DNA of 64,000 nt from Limnomonas spitsbergensis (GCA_037349105.1 JAYJMM010000038.1:2826501-2890500), one strand, 5' to 3'; shown: positions 12,401 to 19,893, counted from the first letter of the stretch. The notes: a model not told the origin generated them from the sequence alone. Program-made: numbers and translations.

Positions 12401-15400
12401 CATAGAACCCCAGGTCACAGATCCCATAGCAGGGGCAGCTGCCACTGCCGATTCAAGCTGCTTCAATTCAGCTTCCATTCGGCTAAATCTCGGCCGAAGG
12501 CAGGGCGAACCTGGCACAGCAAGCCCTACAGCTTGGGCCGATTAACGCTTGGTTCCCAGCGGCCCAGTGGTGGCTCGCCACGGTGGTCAGATGCACAATA
12601 TAATAACAACCCGCCAGCCCTGCCCTGCCCCGCCCCGTCCCGCAAGCCACTCTCCCACACCGGCCCCGCAAGCCCCCCTCCCCGCTTGCAGTGTCCAGCA
12701 CCTTCCCCTCCTCTCAACCGCAGGACAGTGAGCGAATTGCAGTGAAAGTCCAGCGGCCCCCAGGTCAGGTCAACGCAGCTGCTGACCATGCCGGCCAAGC
12801 AAGCCCCTCTACCTGCCCCGACCTTGGCCATCCCTCTACCTGCCCTGCCCCGTCCAGCCCCTTCCCCTCCTCTCAACCGCAGGACAGTGAGCGAATTGCA
12901 GTGAAAATCCAGCTACCCCAGGTCAGGTCAACGCAGCTGCTGACCATGCCGGCCAAGCAAGCCCCTCTACCTGCCCCGACCTTGGCCGTCCCTCTACCCG
13001 CTCTGCCCCGTCCAGCACCTTCCCCTCCTCTCAACTGCAGGACAGTGAGCGAATTGCAGTGAAAGTCCAGCGGCCCCCAGGACAGGTCAACGCAGCTGCT
13101 GACCATGCCGGCCAAGCAAGCCCCTCTACCTGCCCCGACCTTGGCCATCCCTCTACCCGCCCCGCCCCGTTCAGCACCTTCCCCTCCTCTCACGACGGTG
13201 AACGAGTTGCATTGAGAGTCCAGCGGACCCCAGGTCAGGTCAACGCGGCTGCTGACCATGCAAGCCATGCAGGCCCCTCTACCTGCCCACACGATTCCCG
13301 CAAGCCCTTGTACCCGCCCCTGCCCGACCTTGCTTGTCCCTCTACCCAACCCAACCCCCTGCCCCCCGCCCTGCCCCCCTCGCCCCATGCCCCTCCCCAC
13401 CCTGTGCCCCTCCCCACCCTGTGCCCCTCCCCACCCTGTGCCCCTCCCCACCCTGTGCCCCTCCCCACCCTGTGCCCCTCCCCACCCTGTGCCCCCCCCC
13501 ACCCTGTGCCCCGCCCCACCCTGTGCCCCGCACCACCCCATGCCCCGCACCACCCCATGCCCCGCCCCACCCCACCCCATGCCCCGCCCCACCCCATGCC
13601 CCACCCATGCCCCGCCCCACCCCATGCCCCGCCCCACCCCATGCCCCACCCCCTGCCCCACCCCCTGCCTCGCCCCGCCCCACGCTGTGCCCCGCCCCCG
13701 CCCCGCCCCGCCCCGTGCCCCGTGCCCCGCCCCGCCCCATGCCCCGCCCCACCCCATGCCCCACCCATGCCCCGCCCCACCCCATGCCCCGCCCCATCCC
13801 ATGCCCCACCCCATGCCCCACCCTGTGCCCCGCCCCACCCCGTGCCCCGCCCCGCCCCGCCCCGTGCCCCGTGCTCCGTGCCCCGCCCCGCCCCGCCCCG
13901 TGCCCCGTGCTCCGTGCCCCGCCCCGCCCCGCCCCGCCCCGTGCCCCGTGCCCCGCCCCACCCTATGCCCGCCCCGCCCCGTGCCCCGCCCCGCCCCGCC
14001 CCGTGCCCCGTGCTCCGTGCCCCGCCCCGCCCCGCCCCGTGCCCCGTGCTCCGTGCCCCGCCCCGCCCCGCCCCGCCCCGTGCCCCGTGCCCCGCCCCAC
14101 CCTATGCCCGCCCCGCCCCGTGCCCCGCCCCGCCCCGTGCCCCGCCCCGTGCTCCGTGCCCCGCCCCGCCCCGCCCCGTGCCCCGTGCTCCGTGCCCCGC
14201 CCCGTTCCCCGCCCCGTTCCCCGCCCCGTTCCCCGCCCCGTTCCCCGCCCCGTTCCCCGCCCCGTTCCCCGCCCCGCCCCGTGCCCCGTGCCCCGCCCCT
14301 TCTGTTCCTTTTACCTGTAGGAGTGTGAGCGAGTTCCGGTGGAAATCCAGCGGCCCCCAAGTAAGGTCCACACGGCTGCTGACCATGCCGGCCTCCAGCA
14401 GCTGCGCCAGGATGTCTGCATCATGGATGCTGGGTCCCATGGTGGTCATCAGCTTGGTGCCTATAACACGCACAGGGTGACGTGTCAAGTGCTTTATTTC
14501 TGAAGGGAGTTTAAGGGGTACAGGACGTCGGCATCATGGATACTGTGTCCCATGGTGGTCATCAGCTAGGTGCCTAAAACACGCACAGGATGGTGTTTTC
14601 AGTGTTTTGCTTCTGAAGGGAGTTTAAGGGGTACAGGATGTCGGCATCATGGATGCTGTGTCCCATGGTTGTCATCAGCTTGGTGCCTAAACACGCACTG
14701 GATGATGTTTTCAGTGTTTTGCTTCTGAAGGGAGTTTGAGGGGTACAAGATATTGGCGTCATGGATACTGTGTCCCATGCTGGTCGTCAGCTTCATGCCT
14801 GCACTCCCTGCAGAATGCACAGGACCACATTCTGACTTTTTGAATTTAGCGCATGGTCCTGGAAAGGGTGTGAGGGGTTGGGCAGGCTGCACAGTGTGCA
14901 TGGGACAAGATACAGGGTTCTTTTATTTTGTGGAGGTTGATCAGCCCAGGGTGGCTGCACAATCCCCCAACCGCAGTCATCGACTAGGTTCCTGCAGTGT
15001 GCATGGAACGGAAAAACGTTATTTTTATTTGGGGGAGGTTGATCGGCCCAGGGTGGCTGCACAATTCCCCCACGGTGGTCATGGACTAGGTGCTTATAGT
15101 GTTGCATGGGATGCCACACTGCATTTTTTTGATGGGGGAGATTAATGGGCCCAGGTTGGCTGTATGCTCCCATGGCGGCCATTGTCATTGTGCCTGCGGT
15201 GTGCAATTGTGCATGGGATGACACGCAGGATATTTTTTGACCAAGGATTCGCATAAGCCCAGGGTGGCTGCACGCTCCCATGGTGGTCACCAGCTCGGTG
15301 CCTGATCTCAATAGCGAGGGAGAGATGGGCGGAGGTTGCAAGGACTGTGTGGGGAGGGGGGGACGCTGCACACAATGCTTGATGGCTTCAGGGGTCTGTA

Positions 15401-16252
15401 AACCTGCCCCTGCAGTATGGCCTTGCATGGAAGTGGATAATACTGAGGCCATGCCAGGCGCGGAGACCAGTCTAAGGCCAGGATGGGGGTGGCAAAGCTG
15501 AGCCGACACTGCTTTGAGCAGGTGGGGGTGGCAGTGCTGAGGTTAGTGCTTAGTAAACAGGTTTGTGGGGGCCTGCTTGGCATGTGGCACTATGGCAGGT
15601 TTCAAGTGGGCCTGAGTGTCACATGCCCTTGGTAAGCAAGCAATAGTTAGCAAGGCGATGAGGGAGCGATAAATCTGGACGAAAATGTACGGGAGGATGC
15701 AGAAGGGAGAGAGATCTCCCTCAAGGCTGGACTGCAATGACCCTGGCACTGCAAAGCGTCGGATCCTCGCGAGCGGTTGCTAAGAGGGCTTTGCTACGCC
15801 TGCGATTACAGGTGCAGCGCATCGTCCAGTGGCGGGGTGCTGTTGCTATGCATTTATGCGGGGTCGGCAAGAAGCGGTGGCGTTTTTTGATATCTTGTAC
15901 ACATAGAAGTGAGAGAGTGAGCTGATTTTCACGTGCGCATATTATGCACCGAGAGAAAACCTTTCGTTGCAGATCAGATGGCGTGAAAACGATTCTCATC
16001 GATCCCCATCGGCTTGCCAGGGACAGATCAGAGAGAAGGGGGCATATTCGTCCCAGTGTAGCCCTTGACCCCTCCATCTCTCCATTGCCTATCACCCCTG
16101 CTCCCCAACGGACCAGTAAAGACGCCATCATCGATCGAAGGCTCCAGCACGGATGTCAGGTCCAGGTTCTTGAACCAGTGAGTCTTGGCCTTGGCAGAGG
16201 ACGTACCGTCGCCGGGCAAAGCAACGTTTTGAAAGCTACCGTTCTTGATCAT
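807..16252 (-). CDS. PYK: Pyruvate kinase, divergent algal type (5' part, 8 exons)
   Basis: Pyruvate kinase converts phosphoenolpyruvate and ADP to pyruvate and ATP, the last step of glycolysis. Exons on the minus strand, in order: 16252-16114, 14460-14315, 11025-10948, 10513-10407, 9039-8886, 7132-7055, 6336-6212 and 885-807. Every junction has AG/GT signals and all phases agree, giving about 302 residues. Recognisable family blocks are TKLMTTMGPS near the N-terminus, DLTWGPLDFH, the B domain around LPIMYPKF and RYLASGGESSSLYLDV, LSYARCAGDVVEARE, and TKILAKVE, which carries the catalytic Lys and metal-binding Glu. Family Asn-Phe-Ser-His is replaced by Asp-Leu-Thr-Trp, and DTKGPE by DTMGRE, so this is a divergent clade. 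ATG at 16250-16252 is the only in-frame ATG of the first exon. The C-terminal half lies beyond position 1. Its introns are almost wholly minisatellite. Confidence 0.9.
886..1135. repeat. About 45-bp tandem repeat at the exon 8 acceptor
   Basis: Six degenerate units starting with TGCAGG and ending ACTGCATGAGCA or similar. The first unit begins at the acceptor of exon 8. The array passes into a bridge at 1136-1215 that is itself repeated, more degenerate, at 1320-1375. Confidence 0.7.
1216..1305. repeat. (CAAG)n microsatellite
   Basis: About 22 copies of CAAG with one CAAA variant. The same tetramer reappears as expansions within the neighbouring minisatellite, near 2526-2555, 2862-2908 and 3448-3487. 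Confidence 0.95.
1379..3490. repeat. 46/47-bp minisatellite, about 44 copies
   Basis: The unit combines GAGCAAGCAAGCGAGCAAGC with GCAGCATGAGGTGTACATGG and ATGCAT. Variants are GAGGTG, GAGGGTG and GGGGTG. It lies in the 5.3-kb intron between pyruvate kinase exons 7 and 8. It holds no stop codon in several frames, which creates long false ORFs on both strands. Confidence 0.95.
3503..5470. repeat. Four-copy segmental tandem repeat
   Basis: A block of about 95 bp (starting CAGACTCCCAGCTTGTCATC, with TTTCGGGGCGGCTCAGATC) recurs at 3508-3605, 4006-4097, 4586-4678 and 5375-5466. It is followed by GAATATCATCATAGGC and preceded by GTGTGCTTGCATGCAGG-like sequence. The segments between copies also match in part, so this is a tandem array of units of roughly 0.5-0.8 kb, one of which gained the 10-bp array at 4862. 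Confidence 0.85.
4862..5350. repeat. 10-bp tandem array (TGCATGCTGG)n
   Basis: About 49 copies of TGCATGCTGG, with TGCATGCAGG variants concentrated in the first third and one TGTATG variant near 5156. TGCATGCA is self-complementary, so alternating purine-pyrimidine and hairpin structure is possible. Confidence 0.97.
5820..6206. repeat. About 46-bp repeats at the exon 7 donor
   Basis: About eight units containing CCCACCTGTTCCTAAAACC and CCCTGTTCACACTCGC. The last unit blends into the true donor of pyruvate kinase exon 7 (TTCACACTCACTCTCG on the plus strand), so the unit derives from the donor-side intron sequence. Confidence 0.85.
6212..6336 (-). CDS. PYK: Pyruvate kinase exon 7
   Basis: 125 nt: 41 codons plus two bases, starting NELPILCEWDKHCIEQLG and ending INLSYARCAGDVVEAR. 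It matches the family block LP.L.EKD...I..G.....D.IA.SF.R...DV. The donor GA|GTGAGT is completed by the G that opens the next exon. Confidence 0.9.
6337..6870. repeat. (GGTCA)n array with exon 7 acceptor copies
   Basis: Runs of GGTCA and GGGCA/GAGCA are interrupted five times by copies of the first 20-25 bp of exon 7 (GGGCAGCTCATTCTGGGCAG), near 6506, 6580, 6661, 6729 and 6801. Each copy preserves an acceptor-like site on the minus strand. Confidence 0.9.
7055..7132 (-). CDS. PYK: Pyruvate kinase exon 6
   Basis: 78 nt, phase 0 at both ends: NNSTLEGLLCVFHAERSRGD and then GLSNEQ. It corresponds to the short region between the B domain and the LP.L..DK block of the family. Its first 25 bp or so are repeated about six times in the intron to the right. 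Confidence 0.85.
7133..7565. repeat. About 70-bp repeats of the exon 6 acceptor junction
   Basis: Six units after the true junction, each with a version of CCCTCCAGCGTCGAGTTGTT, CTGCAGCA and GATGAAGGGTGTAGGG. The exonic part is about 25 bp, the rest is upstream intron. The copies drift progressively with distance. Confidence 0.88.
7711..8606. repeat. 59-bp minisatellite, about 15 near-identical copies
   Basis: The unit starts TTGGGGCCGACAAACAGGCT and holds CCTGCCCCCTACCCCTACTC and TTCCATGCCCCCAGTTCTC. Only a few substitutions (CCGAC/TCGAC, CCCCT/CACT) and single extra C bases separate the copies, so the expansion is recent. It lies in the intron between pyruvate kinase exons 5 and 6. Confidence 0.97.
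8695..8885. repeat. Copies of the exon 5 donor junction
   Basis: Two duplicates of the end of exon 5 and its donor. CACCACGTCCA, GGAGCTGGACTCCCCA and ACACACACCTGGGCCACACA occur at about 8730-8805 and 8818-8900; the real exon has GAGCTGGACTCCCCACC near 8943. Confidence 0.75.
8886..9039 (-). CDS. PYK: Pyruvate kinase exon 5 (B domain)
   Basis: 154 nt: one base plus 51 codons. It contains TLPIMYPKF, KPGDIVSIARYLASGGESSS and LYLDVVSVEGEDV, matching the family B-domain pattern of PGD, RYL.SG..S and SLYL.V. The acceptor sits against the G-rich array that starts near 9040. Confidence 0.9.
9040..9545. repeat. G-rich 22-24-bp array upstream of exon 5
   Basis: The first 200 bp is nearly all G runs of 6-11. 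From 9240 the unit is GGTCGGGGATGGGG(T/G)(G/A)TAGCAGT, about 13 copies. The plus strand is dense in potential G-quadruplex runs. It is read as the C-rich polypyrimidine side of the exon 5 acceptor on the coding strand. Confidence 0.9.
9690..9950. repeat. About 22-bp ATGCTCGACCCATGCATGC array
   Basis: Around ten degenerate copies of CATGCTCCATGCTCGACCCATG, bracketed by two copies of GGGCCACAGGTGGATTT near 9762 and 9918. Confidence 0.85.
10140..10400. repeat. Duplicate of the exon 4 donor region
   Basis: CATCCTCCCGGGTCGTGATG ACCAGCTTCTGC from exon 4 is copied at about 10308-10340. The intron block AATCCCTGAATGGATGGGT occurs at 10183 and 10371, giving a unit of about 120-190 bp. Confidence 0.85.
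10407..10513 (-). CDS. PYK: Pyruvate kinase exon 4 (B domain)
   Basis: 107 nt: 35 codons plus two bases, starting WQANDQGYPW and ending VITTREDAVADE. The donor GT|GTGAGT was chosen over the overlapping GTGTGA because only it keeps phase with exon 5, giving DEVTLPIMYPKF. Exon-edge copies lie on both sides. Confidence 0.85.
10514..10790. repeat. About 90-bp repeats of the exon 4 acceptor junction
   Basis: Three further copies of CCCAAGGGTAGCCCTGGTC and TTCGCTTGCCACTGCAGG follow the true acceptor at 10513, separated by CCAGGGGGAGGGAGAGGGGG-type sequence. Confidence 0.9.
10948..11025 (-). CDS. PYK: Pyruvate kinase exon 3
   Basis: 78 nt, phase 0 at both ends, encoding EATKRTRRLCATAVDTMGRE and then LMIRGQ. 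It covers the family DTKGPE loop in a changed form: the Asp and Glu remain, while Lys-Gly-Pro reads Met-Gly-Arg. The donor is CAG|GTGAGT. Confidence 0.87.
11026..11690. repeat. About 92-bp repeats of the exon 3 acceptor junction
   Basis: About seven further copies. Each starts with a copy of the exon 3 beginning (GCTTCGTAGCTTCCTGC on the plus strand), then ACATGCCAAGAAGGGTCC, AGGGTTAGGGGGGTCAAGC and ACACATTAACGTGTTCAC. AACACATTAACGTGTT is a near-palindrome. Confidence 0.93.
12095..12335. repeat. CA-rich simple repeat
   Basis: Degenerate units of CACACACCTCCCACCATA and CACACACCTTCCACCA. It lies in the intron between pyruvate kinase exons 2 and 3. Confidence 0.95.
12690..13262. repeat. About 165-bp repeats of the exon 2 donor junction (4 copies)
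   Basis: Units hold CTCTCAACCGCAGGACAG, GTGAGCGAATTGCAGTG and AAAGTCCAGCGGCCCCCAGG, then TGCTGACCATGCCGGCC, matching the 3' half of exon 2 and its donor. In reverse, each still resembles VSSCVDLTWGPLD. A weak fifth copy may lie at 12525-12560. Confidence 0.9.
13370..14310. repeat. C-rich GCCCC satellite beside the exon 2 donor
   Basis: Over 900 bp made of CCCCGCCCC, CACCCTGTGCC, CACCCCATGCC, GTGCTCCGTGCC and GTTCCCCGCCCC blocks. Local 19-bp and about 60-bp higher-order duplications are visible, for example 13975-14100. The minus strand could form G-quadruplexes. Confidence 0.95.
14315..14460 (-). CDS. PYK: Pyruvate kinase exon 2 (A domain start)
   Basis: 146 nt: two bases plus 48 codons, TKLMTTMGPS through NSLTLLQ. 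The Arg of SSRVDLTWG aligns with the substrate-binding Arg of the family, while the following Asn and Ser positions are Asp and Thr. Both flanks carry tandem copies of this exon's edges, at 12690-13262 and 14461-14810. Confidence 0.9.
14461..15300. repeat. Exon 2 acceptor duplicates, then a degenerate repeat
   Basis: Three copies of a unit of about 112 bp hold GGTGCCTAAAACACGCAC, TGCTTCTGAAGGGAG and CATCATGGATGCTGTGTCCC, the exon 2 start. From 14870 to 15300 four looser units follow with GATCAGCCCAGGGTGGCTGC and GTGTGCATGG. Confidence 0.9.
15301..16113. other. Non-repetitive part of pyruvate kinase intron 1
   Basis: Nothing coding was recognised. Two near-copies of CCAGTCTAAGGCCAGGATGG-like sequence surround 15470. 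This 800-bp stretch next to exon 1 is the only long part of the gene's introns without obvious tandem structure. Confidence 0.5.
16114..16252 (-). CDS. PYK: Pyruvate kinase exon 1 (start codon)
   Basis: 139 nt: 46 codons plus one base. It starts MIKNGSFQNV and ends DDGVFT plus the first base of a Gly codon. The GC bases at the start of exon 2 complete that Gly, giving FTG-TKLMTTMGP, which is the family's usual junction before the first beta strand. The context GCAGCCATGA is a reasonable start. The residues before TKLM could be a short N-terminal extension; a transit peptide is not evident. Confidence 0.82.
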
Positions 16253-16462
16253 GGCTGCTTGAATCTCTGAAAATCCAGGAGATTGACGAGTGGGGGAGGC
16301 GTCTAGCTATTGAGCGGGGGAGGGGGCCTGGCGTCTGGTTGTACGGCACAGTGCTCGAAACGTGCCTAAAACGCCTCGATACACGGAATGGCTACGTGTT
16401 AGATTATAGAAATATCATAAACCAGTGACATTCTTTGACACCAATTCTGACAATTTGCTGAT
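16253..16462. promoter_or_regulatory. Divergent promoter region shared by PYK and COX17
   Basis: Only 210 bp separates the two start codons, which face away from each other, so both promoters and both 5' UTRs must fit here. The half near pyruvate kinase is G-rich (GCGGGGGAGGGGGCCTGG), and the half near COX17 is AT-rich with TAGATTATAGAAATATCATA at about 16399-16418, a possible core element. No transcription start was mapped. Confidence 0.6.
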
Positions 16463-17347
16463 ATGGGCATATTCGAGCCATCATCCGTGTCGGAAGCTGC
16501 CCCTACTGCTGCAACACCGCCATCGACATCAACGGCATCATCGGCGCCGATAGGGCCAGACGGGAAGCCGAAGAGGATATGTTGCTCATGTCCAGATACA
16601 AAGGCAAGCTCACATCGGAGGCAAACCTGTTCTCGGCGTCTCCCCGCCTCGAATTCCCCCCCCCCCCCGCTGCCTGCATGCTTGGCCTCCGATCCAGCCT
16701 CCCTTCTTGCAGCTGGCTCCATTGAGAAGCATGCATAATAAAAAAGGACGCAAATTTCCCTGGGTGTGTTCATCAGTGCAAGTGCATTCCAGCCACACAG
16801 ATGTCTCTGGTATGCCATGATGGCGGGTGCATCCATGCTACCCTATGGCTGCAGATAGTACCGCATAATCGGCCACGCAGCGACACACTCTCGATAATAT
16901 ATTTAAACTTGCGCGCCTACGCAGAAGCTCCGAGATTCCTGCGTCATTGAAAGAGGTAGGGAAACCTGCTGAAGAATGTTCCTGCTCTCGGATGGGCTGC
17001 ATGAACCTGTTGACAGAATGGTGTTGTACTGTCCGGTTCTGTTTGTTCTCCCTCTAGGGTTCAGCTCTGGGTCTTAATTTTGGTCTGAGCTTGTTGTTTG
17101 CTGCGTTACAGTGTATGTTTAGAGCCTGATTCACAGGTGTAAATACCCCTGTCTGCTACCAGAACTTATGCACTTGCTGCGCCTGGCCTCTGCCAATTGC
17201 TGCACCTTTTTGCTGATTATTGAAACCTATGATTTAAAATTACGACCCTCACTCCCCTTTGTTTCAGGCGAGGAGCATGTGTACTGCCAGGCTCTGATCG
17301 AAGCTCACAAAGCTTGCCTACGAGTGGAGGGATTCAATGTGGGTTAA
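16463..17347 (+). CDS. COX17: COX17 cytochrome c oxidase copper chaperone
   Basis: COX17 carries Cu(I) in the mitochondrial intermembrane space to SCO1 and COX11 for assembly of cytochrome c oxidase. Exons 16463-16603, 16925-16955 and 17268-17347 join in phase to 83 residues, close to plant COX17. The acidic, Ala/Pro/Ser-rich N-terminus leads to KPKRICCSCPDTK, which holds the CC copper site. Twin CX9C pairs follow: CPDTKKLRDSC and CQALIEAHKAC. The protein ends in GFNVG. Intron 1 uses a GC donor (AAG|GCAAGC); intron 2 is GT-AG. The ATG is the only in-frame Met before the motif. It is a complete gene, divergent from pyruvate kinase. Confidence 0.93.
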
Positions 17348-17432
17348 CACTTTAACACTTATCTTTTTAATGCAGGGTGGCTTAGCTGAAGGCTGGAGGG
17401 ATTCATGTGGGTTAACATTAAACAATACTTGT
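17326..17432. repeat. Duplicated COX17 stop-codon region
   Basis: GGAGGGATTCAATGTGGGTT AACA at 17326, spanning the stop, recurs as GGAGGGATTCATGTGGGTTAACA at 17396, about 70 bp on and preceded by its own polypyrimidine-AG. The gene's 3' border thus shows the same edge duplication as the splice junctions elsewhere. Confidence 0.8.
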
Positions 17433-18607
17433 TTTATGCGGGGTAGCTCCACTGCATCCTCGAACATGTTGGCCCTGAAAATGGGCCCTCATGCTGGCCC
17501 TCGAAATGGGCCCTCAAAAAACACGTTGGCAATCACATTATCCTACCAGTGAGGCGAAGTGCTCTCAATCACTTTGATCATTGTCTGAAGCAAGCCGTTC
17601 GTGACGATGAATGGCATGCCCAGTGCATGTGAGAAAGCTGGTCTTGCGGTCAGCACAGTCTATTTTAGTGTGCTTCAGAACACCCTTGGTGGGCTACCGA
17701 GAGGCCACCTCTGGATTTTATGGTAACCAAACTTTTACTGCTGGGGGTTCAAGCACCTGGGTTTGCTGCCCCCAGCCCATTTGGCGATAGGCCGTGATAC
17801 AGCTGAATCGTGGCTAAATTTTCTGGAAATTCACTCTGGTGGTCATACAGGAGTTTAAGCTGAGTCCGCATCAGTAGAGACCCTTTCAAAGGGGAAGTCT
17901 GACTATTGCTTTTAAAGCTTGACATGCACGTATGACCTGAGGCCCGACTTAAACTGCTAAAATATGCAGCATATCTCGAGACCTGTCACATTCAAAAAAA
18001 CTGATGCTCTGTAGCATTATTCAAAAGCTACGCAAAATCCCGGCAAAATTCACATGCTCACATTTGCCCTGCCCCTGCTTCGACAGGTCTGAGGTGCAGG
18101 CTGAGCTTGCGCGAGAAACAATGAGTAGCGAGCTGTAGGGTAGAGGAGTCATCGCTCTCTAGAGATACACACTATAACTTGTGATTCGAGCACGTACGCG
18201 ACTGGAGGGAAGAAAATGGTGACTTAAGCTACGGTACTTCAAGATTCGAAATTGGCATGGCATCTGACGGAGGCCTGGCAGCGAACGCGGCCTTAGTGCT
18301 TTTCCTCGCTCACTACCGTTATCCCTTGCGGCAAAGGCGTTTTTTTTGTGACACATGTTCCACATGCAGTGCACCTACCGGTACGGAATGATGTATGCAT
18401 GTATGATATGGTATGGCTTTATGGAGACGATAACTGACATGACTGTGACATGAGAGCTGTCTCAGATGTCAAAATTATATTACTGGTGTATGACCGTCTT
18501 GTAAGCAACTGGAAACCTTATGATGACTGATGGAGGTATTCAGGTATCGTGTCCATCATGGAGGCAGCTTACAGGAACTCCTTCACTTGCCTTTGTAGTG
18601 CCCTGTC
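17433..18607. other. COX17 downstream region without recognised genes
   Basis: Short local repeats (ATGGGCCCTCA... near 17480-17515) are visible. No exon chain with consistent phase was found. The COX17 3' UTR should end here; TTGTAAG at about 18496 resembles the algal TGTAA poly(A) signal but is far from the stop. Confidence 0.4.
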
Positions 18608-18743
18608 AAGGGTCTGTTACAAGGGGGGTCAAACCCGTCCCTCTAAACAGGGGCTTTCAGTGCCGGGGTAGGCACCTTTGTATTTTATGCCGGGGGGGGT
18701 CGGGGGACGGGTTCGACCCCCCAAGTGACAGGCCCCTTGCTCT
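18608..18743. mobile_element. MITE-like element with about 40-bp imperfect inverted repeats
   Basis: The left arm GGGGGGTCAAACCCGTCCCT is matched by the inverted right arm (GGACGGGTTCGACCCCCCAA), with flanking similarity AAGGGTCTGTTAC versus the reverse of GTGACAGGCCCCTT. The loop holds AGTGCCGGGGTAGGCACC. No coding capacity; target duplication not resolved. Confidence 0.7.
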
Positions 18744-19840
18744 GTCTGATTTGCGGGTGAAGGTTCTGAATATTTTCTGGCTCCATATCGTCCACAAAAT
18801 TCAACTGGGAAACCAAAGAGCTTGGGGGCTGAATACCTGTTGGTCAGCCCATGAGTCTTTTTAGCATGGCCCAGAGGTGTAATATCTACGACCTGCTGGT
18901 CCGGCACTCTGAACTGGTTTGTAAAGAGTGAAGGACTATTCGTTCTTGAGTGTGCGTGCCCTCCCTCAGCAAGATGATTCCCCATCATGTGTTTGAAATT
19001 CAGGTGAAAGCATGTGACCGGCAGTGGAAGGTCGCCAGTATGGTACCGGTACTCATGAAAAACTTTTCTGAAAAACTACAAAATCCAACATAAAAGGACC
19101 CAAAACGGAATACGCTCCGCATTTAGGTCTGACTGTCACGAAGTCTAGGTGCACAGCACGTATGGGTGGCTAGTACCGCCTTTTCGGTTTCGGATCCCAC
19201 TTAAAGTCTGTTACTTCAAATATGCTTAAAAGCCTGGCTCACCCAAGGCATTCCTTTTTTATTAAGTGTAACGAAGCAAAACACTATTTATTCTTGTAAA
19301 ATGCTATGGGATTACCTCCACCTATATATCATCAAGGCCTAAGGACTTTGTGAGTGCCCAGAGCCTGTGAGACTTCACTGTTCAGGACTCCCTCTGGTAA
19401 TACTGCAATCGTTAAGTGTTTGCATCTCTACCACTTGCTGTCGCATCTGTCGCCTTGCTTATCGCTGCCAGATAGTCTCCTGCACACTTGGTAACCCCTT
19501 GCAAAGGGCCACTAGCACCCCATGGCGCCCCAGTGGCTGCCCCAGTGATTCTGCATGGTCACTGTTTCCTCGTGACATGGTACCTACTGACCATCACAGC
19601 TATGGCTGCATCACGGTTGCCAACCTGACGTTTTCGACCACTATTTAAAATGTGAAGGGTTCCTTACTGGATTTCCTTCTAGGGTTCTTTCTGCAACTTC
19701 TCTGCTGGGGCGACCAGCAAAATAAGATTAACGTCGTCGGCTTGATTTTATATACCCAAGAACACCTAATTGCCGGCCTCTCCTTTTGTTCCTGTCCCCA
19801 CTCTTCCTTTCAGTGTCTTCTTTTCTCCCTTCTAAACAGT
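18744..19840. other. Region without recognised genes
   Basis: No coding chain or tandem repeat was recognised. GCCCAGAGGTGTAATATCTACGACC near 18868 looks like a worn fragment of the CGGCCGAG repeat family. Confidence 0.4.
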
Positions 19841-19893
19841 TGGGGCCCACGCGGCCGAGCTTTGAGAGGGCCCAGAGGTGTTACGTTATTGAC
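19841..19893 (+). repeat. CGGCCGAG family repeat, copy 1
   Basis: GCCCACGCGGCCGAGCTTTG, then GAGGGCCCAGAGGTGTTACG and TTATTGAC, preceded by a polypyrimidine tract (TTTCTCCCTTCTAAACAGTT). It belongs to a family with copies at 20751, 33791, 34534, 37446, 37700 and 37807. Confidence 0.85.

Noticed and set aside
12873..14480. ORFs of up to 495 residues, Gly/Arg-rich or Pro-rich
   Set aside because: GCCCC satellite read-through. Pieces such as VDLTWGPLD in them are decayed exon 2 copies.
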